DNA of 64,000 nt. Source: Flavobacterium ovatum (GTDB taxonomy: Bacteria; Bacteroidota; Bacteroidia; Flavobacteriales; Flavobacteriaceae). Below the pieces are notes generated by a model. The model was not told the DNA's origin. It saw only the letters and a program-made list of their open reading frames with translations, and ran no database searches. The position numbers and the translations under genes are program-made. Shown in pieces: positions 23,950-33,633 of this stretch (the first letter of the stretch is position 1; each line of letters starts with the position of its first letter). The stretch covers positions 434,001 through 498,000 of the forward strand of contig NZ_CP160035.1 in assembly GCF_040703125.1 (NCBI RefSeq), in the 5' to 3' direction.

Positions 23950-25857
23950 TTATTTTTTCAATATTTTAGAAGTAGACACTCCTTTTGCAGAAGTCAATCG
24001 TAACATGTAAATTCCTTTGCTCAATGAAGCTACATTAATAGCATCTGAAGGATTGTTTTGAGACAAAACTACTTTACCAGAAGCATCAATAATTTGCGCT
24101 TTTGTCAAAGACTCTTGCGTTTGAATATTCAACGTTTCTCTTACTGGGTTAGGATAAACTGCAAAATCGAAAGCGTTTTGTTTTTTAACTCCTAGTGATG
24201 GATCAGTATATACCAACTTAACCACACCTGAAGTAGCATAATTCAAAGCCCAATTTGTAGGTAATGCTGGAACAGCTGTAAAAGTACCTGTAATCGTACC
24301 AGTACCATTAGCTTTTACAATATCAATTGAAGTACTTGCTCCTGGAGTGTAAATACCAGTAAAATCTAATTTAGCTCCAGAAATATTAAATCCAGCATCT
24401 GTTGTACTGGCATTGATTTGGTCATAATCTGTACCTGCAGTTGCACCTCCAGACACATTCATTCTTAATGTAGTAGTACCTAAGACCACAGTAGCACCTG
24501 AAATATTCATAACTGATTTCCCTGCATTACCACCTGGAGATAAAGTTCCAGATGTAAACGTATTACTACCAGCTAACAAATCTGTTAAGAAACCTGATCC
24601 AGTATTTGTTTCTATTGTACCAGTATTTACAAATTTAGAAAGAGTACTACCAATTGCATTAGAGTTAGGACTAGCATTAGCTGATGTTGTAACTGGGAAT
24701 CTTAAAATTCCATTATTAGTCACCTCTGCAGAACCTCCAGAGCTAACAGAACCAATTACTCCAGCACTAGCACCTAAATCACCGTTCATGATAATTGTCC
24801 CATTATTTACCAACGATGCAGCTGAAGTAGCAGAAGTTACAGAGATAGGAGAAGTACCATCTGTTAGAGAATTCATAGTAATTACAGTACCGGAAAGAAC
24901 TTCTATCGAAGATGTCCCACCTGTACCAGCACTAATGTTAAAAAGTCTATTACCAGTTGAAGAAGCAGTAAAAGTAACTCCAGTACCTCCTATTTTTCCA
25001 TTACCAGCTGCAGTATTACCAGATGTATTGAAAACATTTCCATTTCCTAAAATAGTTATTGTTGTAGTTGTAGCATTTAAATTAATTACAGGTAATTTTG
25101 AAGCACCAAGATTATTAAAAGTTACAAATCCTCCTGTTCCAGAAGTAGTTGCTGTTAAAATCCCAGTTCCATCATATCCATAATCTGGAGTAGTGGTATT
25201 ATTAACTGGAAGCTGACAGTTTATAGCTGCATTATTTGACTGTGGTGCTAAATTCAAGGTACCATTATTGGTTAATTTACCACCTCTTATAAATAATGCG
25301 GAAGAGTTATTTGCTATATTCAATGTTCTTCCAGAAGGAATTGTCAAAACTCCCTGAGCTGGAGTAGCGGCTGTATTCAAACTTAATTGTGAAATTGAAA
25401 TATCAGCATCCAAAGTAACAGATCCAGCAGCAATTATAGCTGAATCTGGATTACCACCATCACCAGGATAGGATACAGTTGCTCTTGTAAACCTAACATT
25501 ATTAGTAGCTCCTGTTAATGCTGCAGTTGTAGCTAGACTAAGTGTAACTGTATTTGTAGCTTCATTAACTGCATTTACTACTGTACCTGCCGCAATTTGA
25601 CCAGCTGTAGTACCAGTAACCAAATCTCCAATCTTAATTTGGTTTGTATTATTTACAACAATATCCGTAACACCACTACTAGCTGTAACAGTTTTTCCCG
25701 CATTTGCATTTGTCCAGTTTCCCGAATTTGCCCAATTATTATCTACACCACCAGTTGCTTTCCAAGTGTACGTTTGAGCAAATGCTGACCCACAAACCAA
25801 AACCATAAGAACTAGAAACCCGTTTCTAGTTGCATTAAAAAAGTAATTTTTTTTCAT
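23950..25857 (-). CDS. Secreted protein with T9SS type A sorting domain
   Basis: 635 residues. A signal peptide (about 1-28, ending SAFAQ) is followed by a low-complexity, Thr/Gly/Asn-rich beta-helix-like passenger with many NNGT and SGGT segments. The last 75 or so residues (from FAVYPNPVRETLNI to KGVSTSKILKK) are a type A C-terminal sorting domain, so the protein is exported by the type IX system and probably cell-surface attached. No enzyme motif is seen; an adhesin or matrix role is a guess. It is alone between two terminators. Confidence 0.88.
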   Translation of the reverse strand: MKKNYFFNATRNGFLVLMVLVCGSAFAQTYTWKATGGVDNNWANSGNWTNANAGKTVTASSGVTDIVVNNTNQIKIGDLVTGTTAGQIAAGTVVNAVNEATNTVTLSLATTAALTGATNNVRFTRATVSYPGDGGNPDSAIIAAGSVTLDADISISQLSLNTAATPAQGVLTIPSGRTLNIANNSSALFIRGGKLTNNGTLNLAPQSNNAAINCQLPVNNTTTPDYGYDGTGILTATTSGTGGFVTFNNLGASKLPVINLNATTTTITILGNGNVFNTSGNTAAGNGKIGGTGVTFTASSTGNRLFNISAGTGGTSSIEVLSGTVITMNSLTDGTSPISVTSATSAASLVNNGTIIMNGDLGASAGVIGSVSSGGSAEVTNNGILRFPVTTSANASPNSNAIGSTLSKFVNTGTIETNTGSGFLTDLLAGSNTFTSGTLSPGGNAGKSVMNISGATVVLGTTTLRMNVSGGATAGTDYDQINASTTDAGFNISGAKLDFTGIYTPGASTSIDIVKANGTGTITGTFTAVPALPTNWALNYATSGVVKLVYTDPSLGVKKQNAFDFAVYPNPVRETLNIQTQESLTKAQIIDASGKVVLSQNNPSDAINVASLSKGIYMLRLTSAKGVSTSKILKK

Positions 25858-26183
25858 AATTTTTTAAAATTTTAAGTTTAATAACTCTCCGTCAATTCTC
25901 GCTTCCTTTCTAGAATAGAAGCTTAAAAAAACAACGATTTATTTCAACCAAAATTCAGTAAAAAACCAACACACAAGTACAACATAAGTGTTTTAAGATA
26001 AAACATATGAGTTATTTTCAACACCAAAAACAGCCGCAAATCCCAACAAAACAGTGAGTTAAATTAAAAAAATGAGCAAATCAGCCAAAAAAATAAAACA
26101 AAGCACACTTAAATGCTGTCCAAAAAAAAATCCCTTCTGTTCTCACAAAAGGGATTCTCTAATTTTATTTTAAAACTAAAAAA
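25858..26183. other. Intergenic region upstream of the T9SS protein gene
   Basis: 326 bases, strongly A-rich on the plus strand. It would hold the promoter of the T9SS gene and the terminator at 26129-26156. No gene or RNA was recognised. Confidence 0.5.
26129..26156 (-). terminator. Terminator of the pseudouridine synthase gene
   Basis: Stem AATCCCTTCTGT/ACAAAAGGGATT with one mismatch and loop TCTC (GAGA on the minus strand), followed on the minus strand by T9. Same loop as 13766 and 16755. Confidence 0.8.
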
Positions 26184-27092
26184 CTACACGTTCTTTAAGT
26201 TAATAATTTCTTGATCTGTCAACAACCTCCAGTTTCCTCTTGGTAAATTTTTCTTGGTCAAACCTGCAAAAGATACACGGTCTACACGCAACACATCATA
26301 TTTGAAGTTTTCGAATATAGCACGAACTACTTTGATATTAGAAGAACGTAGTTTTAATCCGATTTCACTTTTTGCTTCTCCTTCAATATAACTAATATCC
26401 TCTACAAAAACACGGTGACCTTCAAGAGTCAATCCTTTATTTATTTTTTCTAAATCTTCAAATTTTAAGTTTTTATCTAAGGATACTTGGTAGATTTTTG
26501 ATGATTTTTGACTCGGTAAACTAAATTTACGAATCATATCAGTATCATTGGTAAACAACAATAATCCTGTAGTATTCTTGTCCATACGTCCTACTGATGC
26601 AATTTTTGCAGTTGTAGAACCTTTTACTAATTCTAATACATTACGAAATTCTTGCCCTTCGTCAAATGCTGTTGTAAAGTTTTTAGGCTTATTCAACAAG
26701 ATGTATACCTTTTTCTCTGGCGTCAAAGTCATTCCGTCAAAATTCACAGTATCCCCTGGTTTTACCATGTACCCCATTTCGGTAACTGGAATTCCATTTA
26801 CTTTCACATTCCCAGACTGGATGTAAATATCTGCATCACGACGAGAACACGCTCCCGAATTAGAGATGTATTTATTCAAACGGATTTCGTCTTTAACTTT
26901 AGGTCTTTTTGGCGCTTGATTCGGTTTTTTCTCCACTTTATTTGGATCCACCTCGGCTACCTTGGTATTTACTTTAGCTTTTTTAGGTCCTTGCGCCCTT
27001 TTTTGCATAGCGGGTTTTGGCTTGTTCGAATTTGTTCTTGAACCTCCTGGTCTAGAACCTCCTCCTCTATTACTGCCTTGCTTGTCATTCAT
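26184..27092 (-). CDS. rRNA pseudouridine synthase, RsuA/RluB family, with basic N-terminal extension
   Basis: 302 residues from the ATG at 27092. The first 65 or so residues are a disordered Lys/Arg/Gly/Pro-rich tail. An S4 RNA-binding domain follows (about 70-130, IRLNKYISNSGACSRRDAD), then the catalytic domain with GRMDKNTTGLLLFTND, where the Asp is the nucleophile. It converts a uridine of 16S or 23S rRNA to pseudouridine; RluB is the more likely subfamily. The ATG seven codons upstream is less likely because it lies in the promoter-like region. Confidence 0.9.
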   Translation of the reverse strand: MNDKQGSNRGGGSRPGGSRTNSNKPKPAMQKRAQGPKKAKVNTKVAEVDPNKVEKKPNQAPKRPKVKDEIRLNKYISNSGACSRRDADIYIQSGNVKVNGIPVTEMGYMVKPGDTVNFDGMTLTPEKKVYILLNKPKNFTTAFDEGQEFRNVLELVKGSTTAKIASVGRMDKNTTGLLLFTNDTDMIRKFSLPSQKSSKIYQVSLDKNLKFEDLEKINKGLTLEGHRVFVEDISYIEGEAKSEIGLKLRSSNIKVVRAIFENFKYDVLRVDRVSFAGLTKKNLPRGNWRLLTDQEIINLKNV

Positions 27093-27418
27093 AATAAACT
27101 GTAATTTTTGCAAAGATAGTATTTATATTTTTGCAAATGGCTACTTCCAAGTCATTAAGTCACAACTATTAAAGAGCAATAATGAAGGAGTTAGCTAATA
27201 ATTCCTACCAACATCATTTTTAAGGAGCTATTCCTGCCTTCCATTTCAAGCATTTAGCACAAAAAGCTTTTGTTACTGCAAGGCTTTCCATTTCAGTCAG
27301 GGCTAGGAGTTCTGTACATTTTTACAAATTCTAAAATTTTTCTAATTTTTTCGCATTTACAACTCAATTGATACCTTTTTTTACATACTTTGGTTATCGA
27401 ATAAAAAACATATTAAAT
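27093..27418. repeat. Intergenic region with a degenerate flavobacterial hairpin element
   Basis: Between divergent genes. A segment at 27222-27309 (AGGAGCTATTCCTGCC ... CAGGGCTAGG, with an inner ACAAAA..TTTTGT hairpin) resembles the elements at 29157-29335 and 46046-46160 in its outer parts. No gene was recognised. Confidence 0.45.
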
Positions 27419-29080
27419 ATGACAACTGTATTTTCAAGAATCAACCTAATACTTCTTGTGTTTTTAATAGCGAACAATTCCATTGGCATCGCTAAAACAA
27501 ACTCAACATCATTTTCAGACAAAATACATGAATATAAAATAAACCCAAGTGATCCTGAAGTTGTGTTTACAGAACACAATTCCCCTTACGATTTTGTTTA
27601 TGCAGATGGAGTTTACGACAATGGAAAAGCCATAAACAAATACGAACAGACTAATTACAACCGCTTTGATTGGGAGAGTTTTTCTTTAGATTTTGATTTT
27701 TATACTTCCGAAACAAGAGAACAGTGGCCTTTAATCATGGGGACTTCTACTAGATCTTTAGGTTTTTTACTTAAAGAAAATAGGACAATAGAGATAACAG
27801 TAAATAACCAAAAACAAATTTATCTTACACAAGGAATATATGAATCTAACAAATGGTATCATGCCAAAATAATAAAAAATGGAAGTAAAACGGAAATATA
27901 CCTCAACGATATCAAAATAGGGGAATTACAGGTCTTTTTCGATATTGACACAAAGAACTACAACCAAAAATGCCTCTCCACTATTAACAGTTCTAACGGA
28001 ATTGCTTTTGATGGTCTACTAAGAAATATAATTTACACCAAAAAAGGAGACCTAGAATTTTCTAAAAAAATGTATGAAAAATACGCGTCAAAATACAGTA
28101 ACGAAAATCTAATACTTGATATACCTGAAAATGCATTTCAAAGAAGCTACAAGTACAATTTATACAGTTTAAACTGGAAATCATTCACAATTCAATTTGA
28201 CTATACACATAGCAATGATGAAACACAATTAGTACTAGGTAGTAAATGGAAAGTTATTGATTTCCATACTATAAACGACACCGCATCTATTTCAATCAAC
28301 AATAACAGAATCAATTTTTTGAGTGGTTTAAAATTAGAACCAAATCAGGAATACAAAGTTGAAATTATAATCAACAACAATGTATTGCAAATGCTGATTG
28401 ACAACACCATCGTTTTACATACATCATTTGAATATTACAACAAAAATATTTTAGAATACGAAAAAGAAATTTTGGTGTTTTCTAAAAAGGAAATGCCACC
28501 AACTCTTTTTAAGAACTTAACAATTGAAAACAATGTCCCGATAAAAAACATTGAAAAACCCATCTTGTTAGCCACAAAACACAACAAATTAATAGACACC
28601 AAAAACGAAGGAGTAATAATGACTCTCTTCACCCCTCCTTTTGAATTAAGCATTAAAGAGAATAATTCTGAGAATGAATTTGCATTCACAAAAATGATTA
28701 CAGGCTTTAATGCTAGTTCATTTGAAATGAACTTTGATTTTACAACTAATAAAAAAGGAGAACTAGATCTTGTAGAGTTGGGCGTTTACACTAAATATGC
28801 CGAAATTGGCTTATCTATTAACAACAATAATCTTGTCTTTAAAACTAAAAACAAAACTATAATCATTCCACCTATCAATACTACTGCGTTAAAAGAAGAC
28901 TGGAATAATTGTAAAATAGTATCTAATAATGGCTTGATTAAAATATATCTCAACAACATCAAAACCTATGAGATGAAGTTCAGGTTTTCGAATCAATATT
29001 ACAAATCTAAATTACTCATGATAAGAAATAATTTCATAGGTAGTTATAGAAATCTTTACATATACGAATCGCCGAAATAA
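27419..29080 (+). CDS. Secreted protein with LamG-like repeats, unknown
   Basis: About 553 residues from the ATG at 27419, which gives a good signal peptide (about 1-27). Three similar segments (around residues 75-210, 255-370 and 415-550) each read like a concanavalin A-like/LamG fold, with recurring phrases such as W.SF.LDFDF, KW..AKI..N, and KIYLN.I. Such domains usually bind glycans or surface ligands. There is no T9SS tail, no lipobox and no enzyme motif. Family not recognised beyond the fold. Confidence 0.65.
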   Translation: MTTVFSRINLILLVFLIANNSIGIAKTNSTSFSDKIHEYKINPSDPEVVFTEHNSPYDFVYADGVYDNGKAINKYEQTNYNRFDWESFSLDFDFYTSETREQWPLIMGTSTRSLGFLLKENRTIEITVNNQKQIYLTQGIYESNKWYHAKIIKNGSKTEIYLNDIKIGELQVFFDIDTKNYNQKCLSTINSSNGIAFDGLLRNIIYTKKGDLEFSKKMYEKYASKYSNENLILDIPENAFQRSYKYNLYSLNWKSFTIQFDYTHSNDETQLVLGSKWKVIDFHTINDTASISINNNRINFLSGLKLEPNQEYKVEIIINNNVLQMLIDNTIVLHTSFEYYNKNILEYEKEILVFSKKEMPPTLFKNLTIENNVPIKNIEKPILLATKHNKLIDTKNEGVIMTLFTPPFELSIKENNSENEFAFTKMITGFNASSFEMNFDFTTNKKGELDLVELGVYTKYAEIGLSINNNNLVFKTKNKTIIIPPINTTALKEDWNNCKIVSNNGLIKIYLNNIKTYEMKFRFSNQYYKSKLLMIRNNFIGSYRNLYIYESPK

Positions 29081-29347
29081 ATAGGAAATTGGATTGCTGA
29101 TACATTCTATCCATCCGAAATCCCACCCCAGATTACTTCACTTTACTTTTATTTTAATAGGAGTTCAGTGAATTTCATTTGCAGCGGCAGCCCCGACTGA
29201 AAAACGCCTTTTTTTACGGGTGCAGCAGAGCGACTGTCCCGAAGTTTCGGGATAAACTCCTGCTGTGACCTAGTAAAAAAAGCGTTTTGAAAGAGGGCGA
29301 TAGCGTCCCGAAGCGTCGGGAGCCGGATTAGGCGCATAAAAATAACG
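29081..29347. repeat. Composite hairpin/REP-like element between convergent genes
   Basis: A 17-base arm AAAACGCCTTTTTTTAC (29201-29217) pairs with GTAAAAAAAGCGTTTT (29273-29288). Nested inside are GCAGCAG/CTGCTG and the palindrome TCCCGAAGTTTCGGGA (29237-29252). A second palindrome TCCCGAAGCGTCGGGA lies at 29306-29321. It may also terminate both convergent transcripts. Confidence 0.7.
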
Positions 29348-31642
29348 TTACTCCCTTTTATGAATCGTAATAATAACGGTTTTGGACGTTGGCGTATTAC
29401 TGATTCGGGCTTTACTGTGCAACGGTACCAGAACGTTGGTTTCTGGAAAATAAGTCGCCGTACATTTCCTTGGAATGCTATAGGGAATGACCATGAATTT
29501 TTCGGCTAAACGCTCTTGTCCTTCAAAATGACTTACTAAATCGACTAAATCACCCTTCTCTAAGCCAGCTTCGGATACATCTTGTTGGTTCATAAATACC
29601 ACTCGACGTTCATTTAAAATCCCACGATACCGATCGTCTAATCCATAAATAGTGGTATTGTATTGGTCGTGCGTGCGTATGGTCATCATCAAATATTGTT
29701 CTTTTTCTAGTACAATATCGGAAGGTTCATTTATCGTAAAATTGGCTTTTCCTGTGTAAGTAACACTAAAATCATTTTCCCGAGCATTGTTTGGCAAATA
29801 AAATCCGCCTGGAATACGAACGCGCTCGTTAAAATCATCAAAGCCAGGAATCGTCGCTTCAATCGCGTCGCGAATCAAATCGTAATTGCCTGCCATAGCT
29901 TCCCAATTCACCTTGGAATTGGATAAAGTAGCGGTTGCGATTCCAGCTACGATAGCTGTTTCGCTTTTCAAAAATTCTGATAAAGGATCTAAGTGTCCAA
30001 CCGATTTAGAAACAACTCCCATCGAGTTTTCAACCGAAACAAATTGTTCGCCACTGGACTGTAAATCTTTCTCTGTACGTCCAAGGCAAGGCAAAATCAA
30101 AGCCTCTTTCCCATGAATTAAATGCGAACGGTTGATTTTTGTCGAAATATGCACAGTCAAATCACAATTACGCAAAGCTTCGGCAGTAATCTCGGTATCT
30201 GGAGTGGCTGAGATGAAATTTCCACCCATACCTAGAAAGAATTTAGCCTTTTTTTCGTGCATGGCTTGAATGGCATCAATAACATCGTGACCGTGCTCTC
30301 GAGGAGATTTAAAATCAAAATGAGCATCCAAAGCATCTAAAAATTGTTCGGACGGTTTTTCATAAATACCCATCGTACGATCACCCTGTACATTGGAGTG
30401 CCCACGTACAGGACAAGTTCCAGCGCCTTGTTTACCAATACTACCTTTGAGTAGCAATAAATTCACTACTTCGCGAATGTTATCGACTCCGTTTTTATGC
30501 TGTGTCAATCCCATCGCCCAACAGACTATGATTTTTTTGTTATCGGCAACCATTTCGGCAGCTTCAATAACTTCTTTTTGGGTTAATCCAGTTTGAGCTA
30601 TCAGCTCTGCTAGTTTATATTTTTCTAAATCGGCTATCAAAGCTTCGTATCCCAGAGTTTGTTTTGCAATAAATTCTTGATCGAATACTGTCCCTGGATT
30701 GGCTTTTTCTTTTTCGAGAAGCAATAACAAAATCGCTTTCAATAGTGCAACGTCTCCGTTGATTTGTACTTGTAAAAACAAATCAGATAAATCCATACCG
30801 CTTCCTAACCATTTCAGGGGATTTTGTGGATCGATGAAGTTTTTCAATCCAACTTCTGGCAACGGATTCACACTTATTATTTTTCCGCCATGCTGTTTGG
30901 TTTCGCCTAAAGCAGTTAACATTCTCGGATGATTGGTTCCTGGATTTTGCCCCATGACAATCACCAGATCAGCATGTTTAAAATCATCCAAAGTCACAGA
31001 ACCTTTTCCGATTCCCAAGGTTTCACCTAAAGCTGAACCACTGGATTCGTGGCACATATTAGAACAATCCGGTAAGTTATTCGTCCCATATTGGCGTACA
31101 AACAATTGGTACAAATAGGCAGCCTCATTACTAGTTCTTCCAGAAGTGTAAAAGACAGCTTCGTCAGGTGAACGCAAACCCTTGAGCGTTTTTCCAATTA
31201 GATTAAAAGCATCATTCCAACTAATTTCTTCATAATGCGTAGCGCCTTCTCGCAGATACATTGGATTGGTCACACGTCCTTTTTTACCCAATTCATAATC
31301 CGATAATTTACCCAATTCATCAATACTATGAACCGAAAAAAACACTGGAGATACACGGTTTTTGGTTGCTTCTTCGGCCACTGCCTTTGCTCCATTTTCA
31401 CAATATTCAGCTAGAAAAGCCCGTTTTTCATCAGGATCCGGCCATGCACAACCGGGACAGTCAAAACCGTCTTTTTGGTTTAGTTTTGCCAGCAAACCAA
31501 TTCCTTTCATGATCCCAACCTCATCCTTAATGTGTGTCAATGCAGATAACACAGCTTTAAAACCCACAGCAGAATGTGGGATTTCAGTTTCTTTAATTCC
31601 GGTGAGATTTTCTGGTGGTTGTGCGATTGTTTTTTTCATCAT
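29348..31642 (-). CDS. FdhF/YdeP-type molybdopterin oxidoreductase
   Basis: 764 residues. The N-terminus carries CPGCAWPDP (about residue 60) in place of the 4Fe-4S motif of formate dehydrogenase H. The molybdopterin domains follow (YTSGRTSNEAAYLYQ, CHESSGSALGETLG, VMGQNPGTNHPRML) and the C-terminal molydop-binding domain ends the protein (about 640-764). Substrate is not known for the YdeP group; formate dehydrogenase activity or an acid-resistance role are possibilities only. fdhD lies 41 bases upstream on the same strand, which supports a sulfurated Mo cofactor. Confidence 0.88.
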   Translation of the reverse strand: MMKKTIAQPPENLTGIKETEIPHSAVGFKAVLSALTHIKDEVGIMKGIGLLAKLNQKDGFDCPGCAWPDPDEKRAFLAEYCENGAKAVAEEATKNRVSPVFFSVHSIDELGKLSDYELGKKGRVTNPMYLREGATHYEEISWNDAFNLIGKTLKGLRSPDEAVFYTSGRTSNEAAYLYQLFVRQYGTNNLPDCSNMCHESSGSALGETLGIGKGSVTLDDFKHADLVIVMGQNPGTNHPRMLTALGETKQHGGKIISVNPLPEVGLKNFIDPQNPLKWLGSGMDLSDLFLQVQINGDVALLKAILLLLLEKEKANPGTVFDQEFIAKQTLGYEALIADLEKYKLAELIAQTGLTQKEVIEAAEMVADNKKIIVCWAMGLTQHKNGVDNIREVVNLLLLKGSIGKQGAGTCPVRGHSNVQGDRTMGIYEKPSEQFLDALDAHFDFKSPREHGHDVIDAIQAMHEKKAKFFLGMGGNFISATPDTEITAEALRNCDLTVHISTKINRSHLIHGKEALILPCLGRTEKDLQSSGEQFVSVENSMGVVSKSVGHLDPLSEFLKSETAIVAGIATATLSNSKVNWEAMAGNYDLIRDAIEATIPGFDDFNERVRIPGGFYLPNNARENDFSVTYTGKANFTINEPSDIVLEKEQYLMMTIRTHDQYNTTIYGLDDRYRGILNERRVVFMNQQDVSEAGLEKGDLVDLVSHFEGQERLAEKFMVIPYSIPRKCTATYFPETNVLVPLHSKARISNTPTSKTVIITIHKRE

Positions 31643-31683
31643 CAGATGTTTTAATTGTATTTTAAAATTGATTCGGACTATCG

Positions 31684-32478
31684 CTATGGGTTAGAATATA
31701 TGGTTGCTTTGTTTTCTCTAGAGAACCCAATTAAGCAAATCCCGAATTCCTTTGCATAATCTACTGCTAGTGATGAACAGGCAGAAACCGCGACAATTGT
31801 TCCAATTTTGGCAAAAAAAGCCTTTGTTATAATTTCATAAGAAACCCTACCACTTACTAAGAGGAAAGCTCCATTTTTTAATTGTTGGGATCGAATCAAA
31901 GCTCCTACGCATTTATCTACTGCGTTGTGACGCCCAATATCTTCTTTGAGAGTCATCATTTGATAATTAGCATCGAATACCGTGGCTGCATGAGAACCAC
32001 CAGTCAAACTAAATGTTTTTTGGTTGGCAGTCATCAATGCAAACATTTCGGGTAATTTGTCTAAATGGAGTGCTGGTTGTTTTGTGAGTTTGGTTTTTGG
32101 ACTATCAAAATCTTCTAGTTGTTGTTTGCCGCAAATTCCACAAGATGAAACAGATAACAAAGACCGTTTGTTAAGATAGCCTTTCCCTAGCTGATTTTCG
32201 GGAATGGAAACTTCTATTTTAGTGAATCCGTTTGGAGTTTCAGAGACAACTTCCATTACTAGTTCATCGGTTGTTCTGTAGATGTCTTCGACATAAAGCA
32301 AACCTCGAATCAATTCAAAATCACTCCCTGGCGTGCGCATGACAACGGTAAACGGACTTTGGTTTATACTAATTTCCAAAGGCGCTTCTACCACTAAAAA
32401 ATCAGTAATCAATTCGGTCGAATCGGCACTTTTTTTAATCCCTTCATAAGTGAGGGTTTGCATTTCATTCCTTATCAT
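31684..32478 (-). CDS. fdhD: Sulfurtransferase FdhD for formate dehydrogenase-type enzymes
   Basis: 264 residues. FdhD transfers sulfur from a cysteine desulfurase to the molybdenum cofactor of formate dehydrogenases. The two-Cys loop reads SSCGICGKQQ (about residue 120), and GGSHAATVFD and KEDIGRHNAVDKCVGAL are typical. An ATG at 32463 (Met-Gln-Thr) is an alternative start five codons in. It is upstream of the YdeP-type oxidoreductase with a 41-base gap, so the two form an operon. Confidence 0.92.
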   Translation of the reverse strand: MIRNEMQTLTYEGIKKSADSTELITDFLVVEAPLEISINQSPFTVVMRTPGSDFELIRGLLYVEDIYRTTDELVMEVVSETPNGFTKIEVSIPENQLGKGYLNKRSLLSVSSCGICGKQQLEDFDSPKTKLTKQPALHLDKLPEMFALMTANQKTFSLTGGSHAATVFDANYQMMTLKEDIGRHNAVDKCVGALIRSQQLKNGAFLLVSGRVSYEIITKAFFAKIGTIVAVSACSSLAVDYAKEFGICLIGFSRENKATIYSNP

Positions 32479-32600
32479 ATTGTAAAAGTACAGAAAATGA
32501 CAATCAATGCATTCACTTATAAAGTTAAAACAATAACCGATTATGTCAAGTCTAGTTTTACAGCTGTATAATAGAAGAAACTACCTTTTTTGAAGAAGAA

Positions 32601-33557
32601 TTAATTAGATAAAATCCATCTTTTACCATTATACAAAACTGAAGGATCTATCAATACTATGCAAAAAACACCTGAAACAATCAAGAACTTCAATACATTA
32701 TGCAGTTTTACATACTGCTCTTTGGTACTGGATTTCCATAAATAAACCAAGAAAAACAGCAACACCAAAAAGGATAAATAAAAGTAAATATCCATATATC
32801 CTACATCGTAAACATCAATCAAAAGGTAAACAGGTAGCACCGTCAAAATGGTTAAAATCGTAATAATTTGTTTTGAAACAGACTCTCCAAAACGAACAGG
32901 GATCGTTCTATAATCATTGACTAAATCTCCTTTTATATTTTCCAAATCTTTGATCATTTCCCGAATTAACAGCAACAATGATAAAAAAGCAGCATGGGCA
33001 AAAATTACAGCAAAATGAGATTTATAACTTATAAGTTCTTCAAAAGTCAAGCTATAGTAAAAATGTAATGTAATAGCAAAAAAAGGAATTACAGCCATTA
33101 AAGTAGCGGTAAGATTTCCAAGAACGGCGTATTTTTTTATTTTATGCGAATAAAACCAAATCAAAAAGATATAAGTCGAAAAAAACAAAAAAACTTTCCA
33201 CGATACCATTAAAGCCATGGCAGCGGCAAGAAAATTGAGTACAAAATACACTTTCAATTTAGTAGCTTGACTCACCAAACGATCTAACATTGATTTATGA
33301 GGGCGATTGATCAAATCTTTCTGACTATCGTAAAAATTATTAATGATGTATCCTGATGCAATCGTAATGGCAGAAGCAAAAACAAGTAGAAACAAATTAA
33401 TATCAAACAAGATATCTAAGGCTCGTTTCTCAGGAGCCAAAATAAAAATTGCCGAAAGGTATTGTGCTAAAATGATAATCGGGATGTTATATCCCCTGAC
33501 TACAGAGAACAAACTCACGATTTTCTTCAATAAAAGCCTTTGTTTTCTACTTAGCAT
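32601..33557 (-). CDS. UbiA-family prenyltransferase (geranylgeranylglycerol-phosphate geranylgeranyltransferase-like)
   Basis: 318 residues with eight or nine hydrophobic segments. Both aspartate-rich motifs of UbiA enzymes are present: NNFYDSQKDLINRP (about residue 90) and REMIKDLENIKGDLVNDYR (about residue 205). The enzyme attaches an isoprenoid chain to an acceptor at the membrane. The acceptor is unknown in flavobacteria, and the archaeal-lipid name is by homology. It is 76 bases downstream of mevalonate kinase on the same strand, so it is a probable consumer of the pathway product. Confidence 0.85.
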   Translation of the reverse strand: MLSRKQRLLLKKIVSLFSVVRGYNIPIIILAQYLSAIFILAPEKRALDILFDINLFLLVFASAITIASGYIINNFYDSQKDLINRPHKSMLDRLVSQATKLKVYFVLNFLAAAMALMVSWKVFLFFSTYIFLIWFYSHKIKKYAVLGNLTATLMAVIPFFAITLHFYYSLTFEELISYKSHFAVIFAHAAFLSLLLLIREMIKDLENIKGDLVNDYRTIPVRFGESVSKQIITILTILTVLPVYLLIDVYDVGYMDIYFYLSFLVLLFFLVYLWKSSTKEQYVKLHNVLKFLIVSGVFCIVLIDPSVLYNGKRWILSN

Positions 33558-33633
33558 TTTTTAAACAGGCATATCATTTGTATTCAGAACAATACAAAAA
33601 ACGGAATTACATAAATTTATTTAAAATACAATC

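Noticed and set aside
24788..25183. 131-codon frame opposite the T9SS protein
   Set aside because: Low-complexity complement of Thr/Gly/Asn-rich codons; no start signal or homology.
26652..27041. 129-codon frame opposite the pseudouridine synthase gene
   Set aside because: It is the shadow of the Lys/Arg/Pro-rich N-terminal region; composition is unlike a protein and the sense strand gene is certain.
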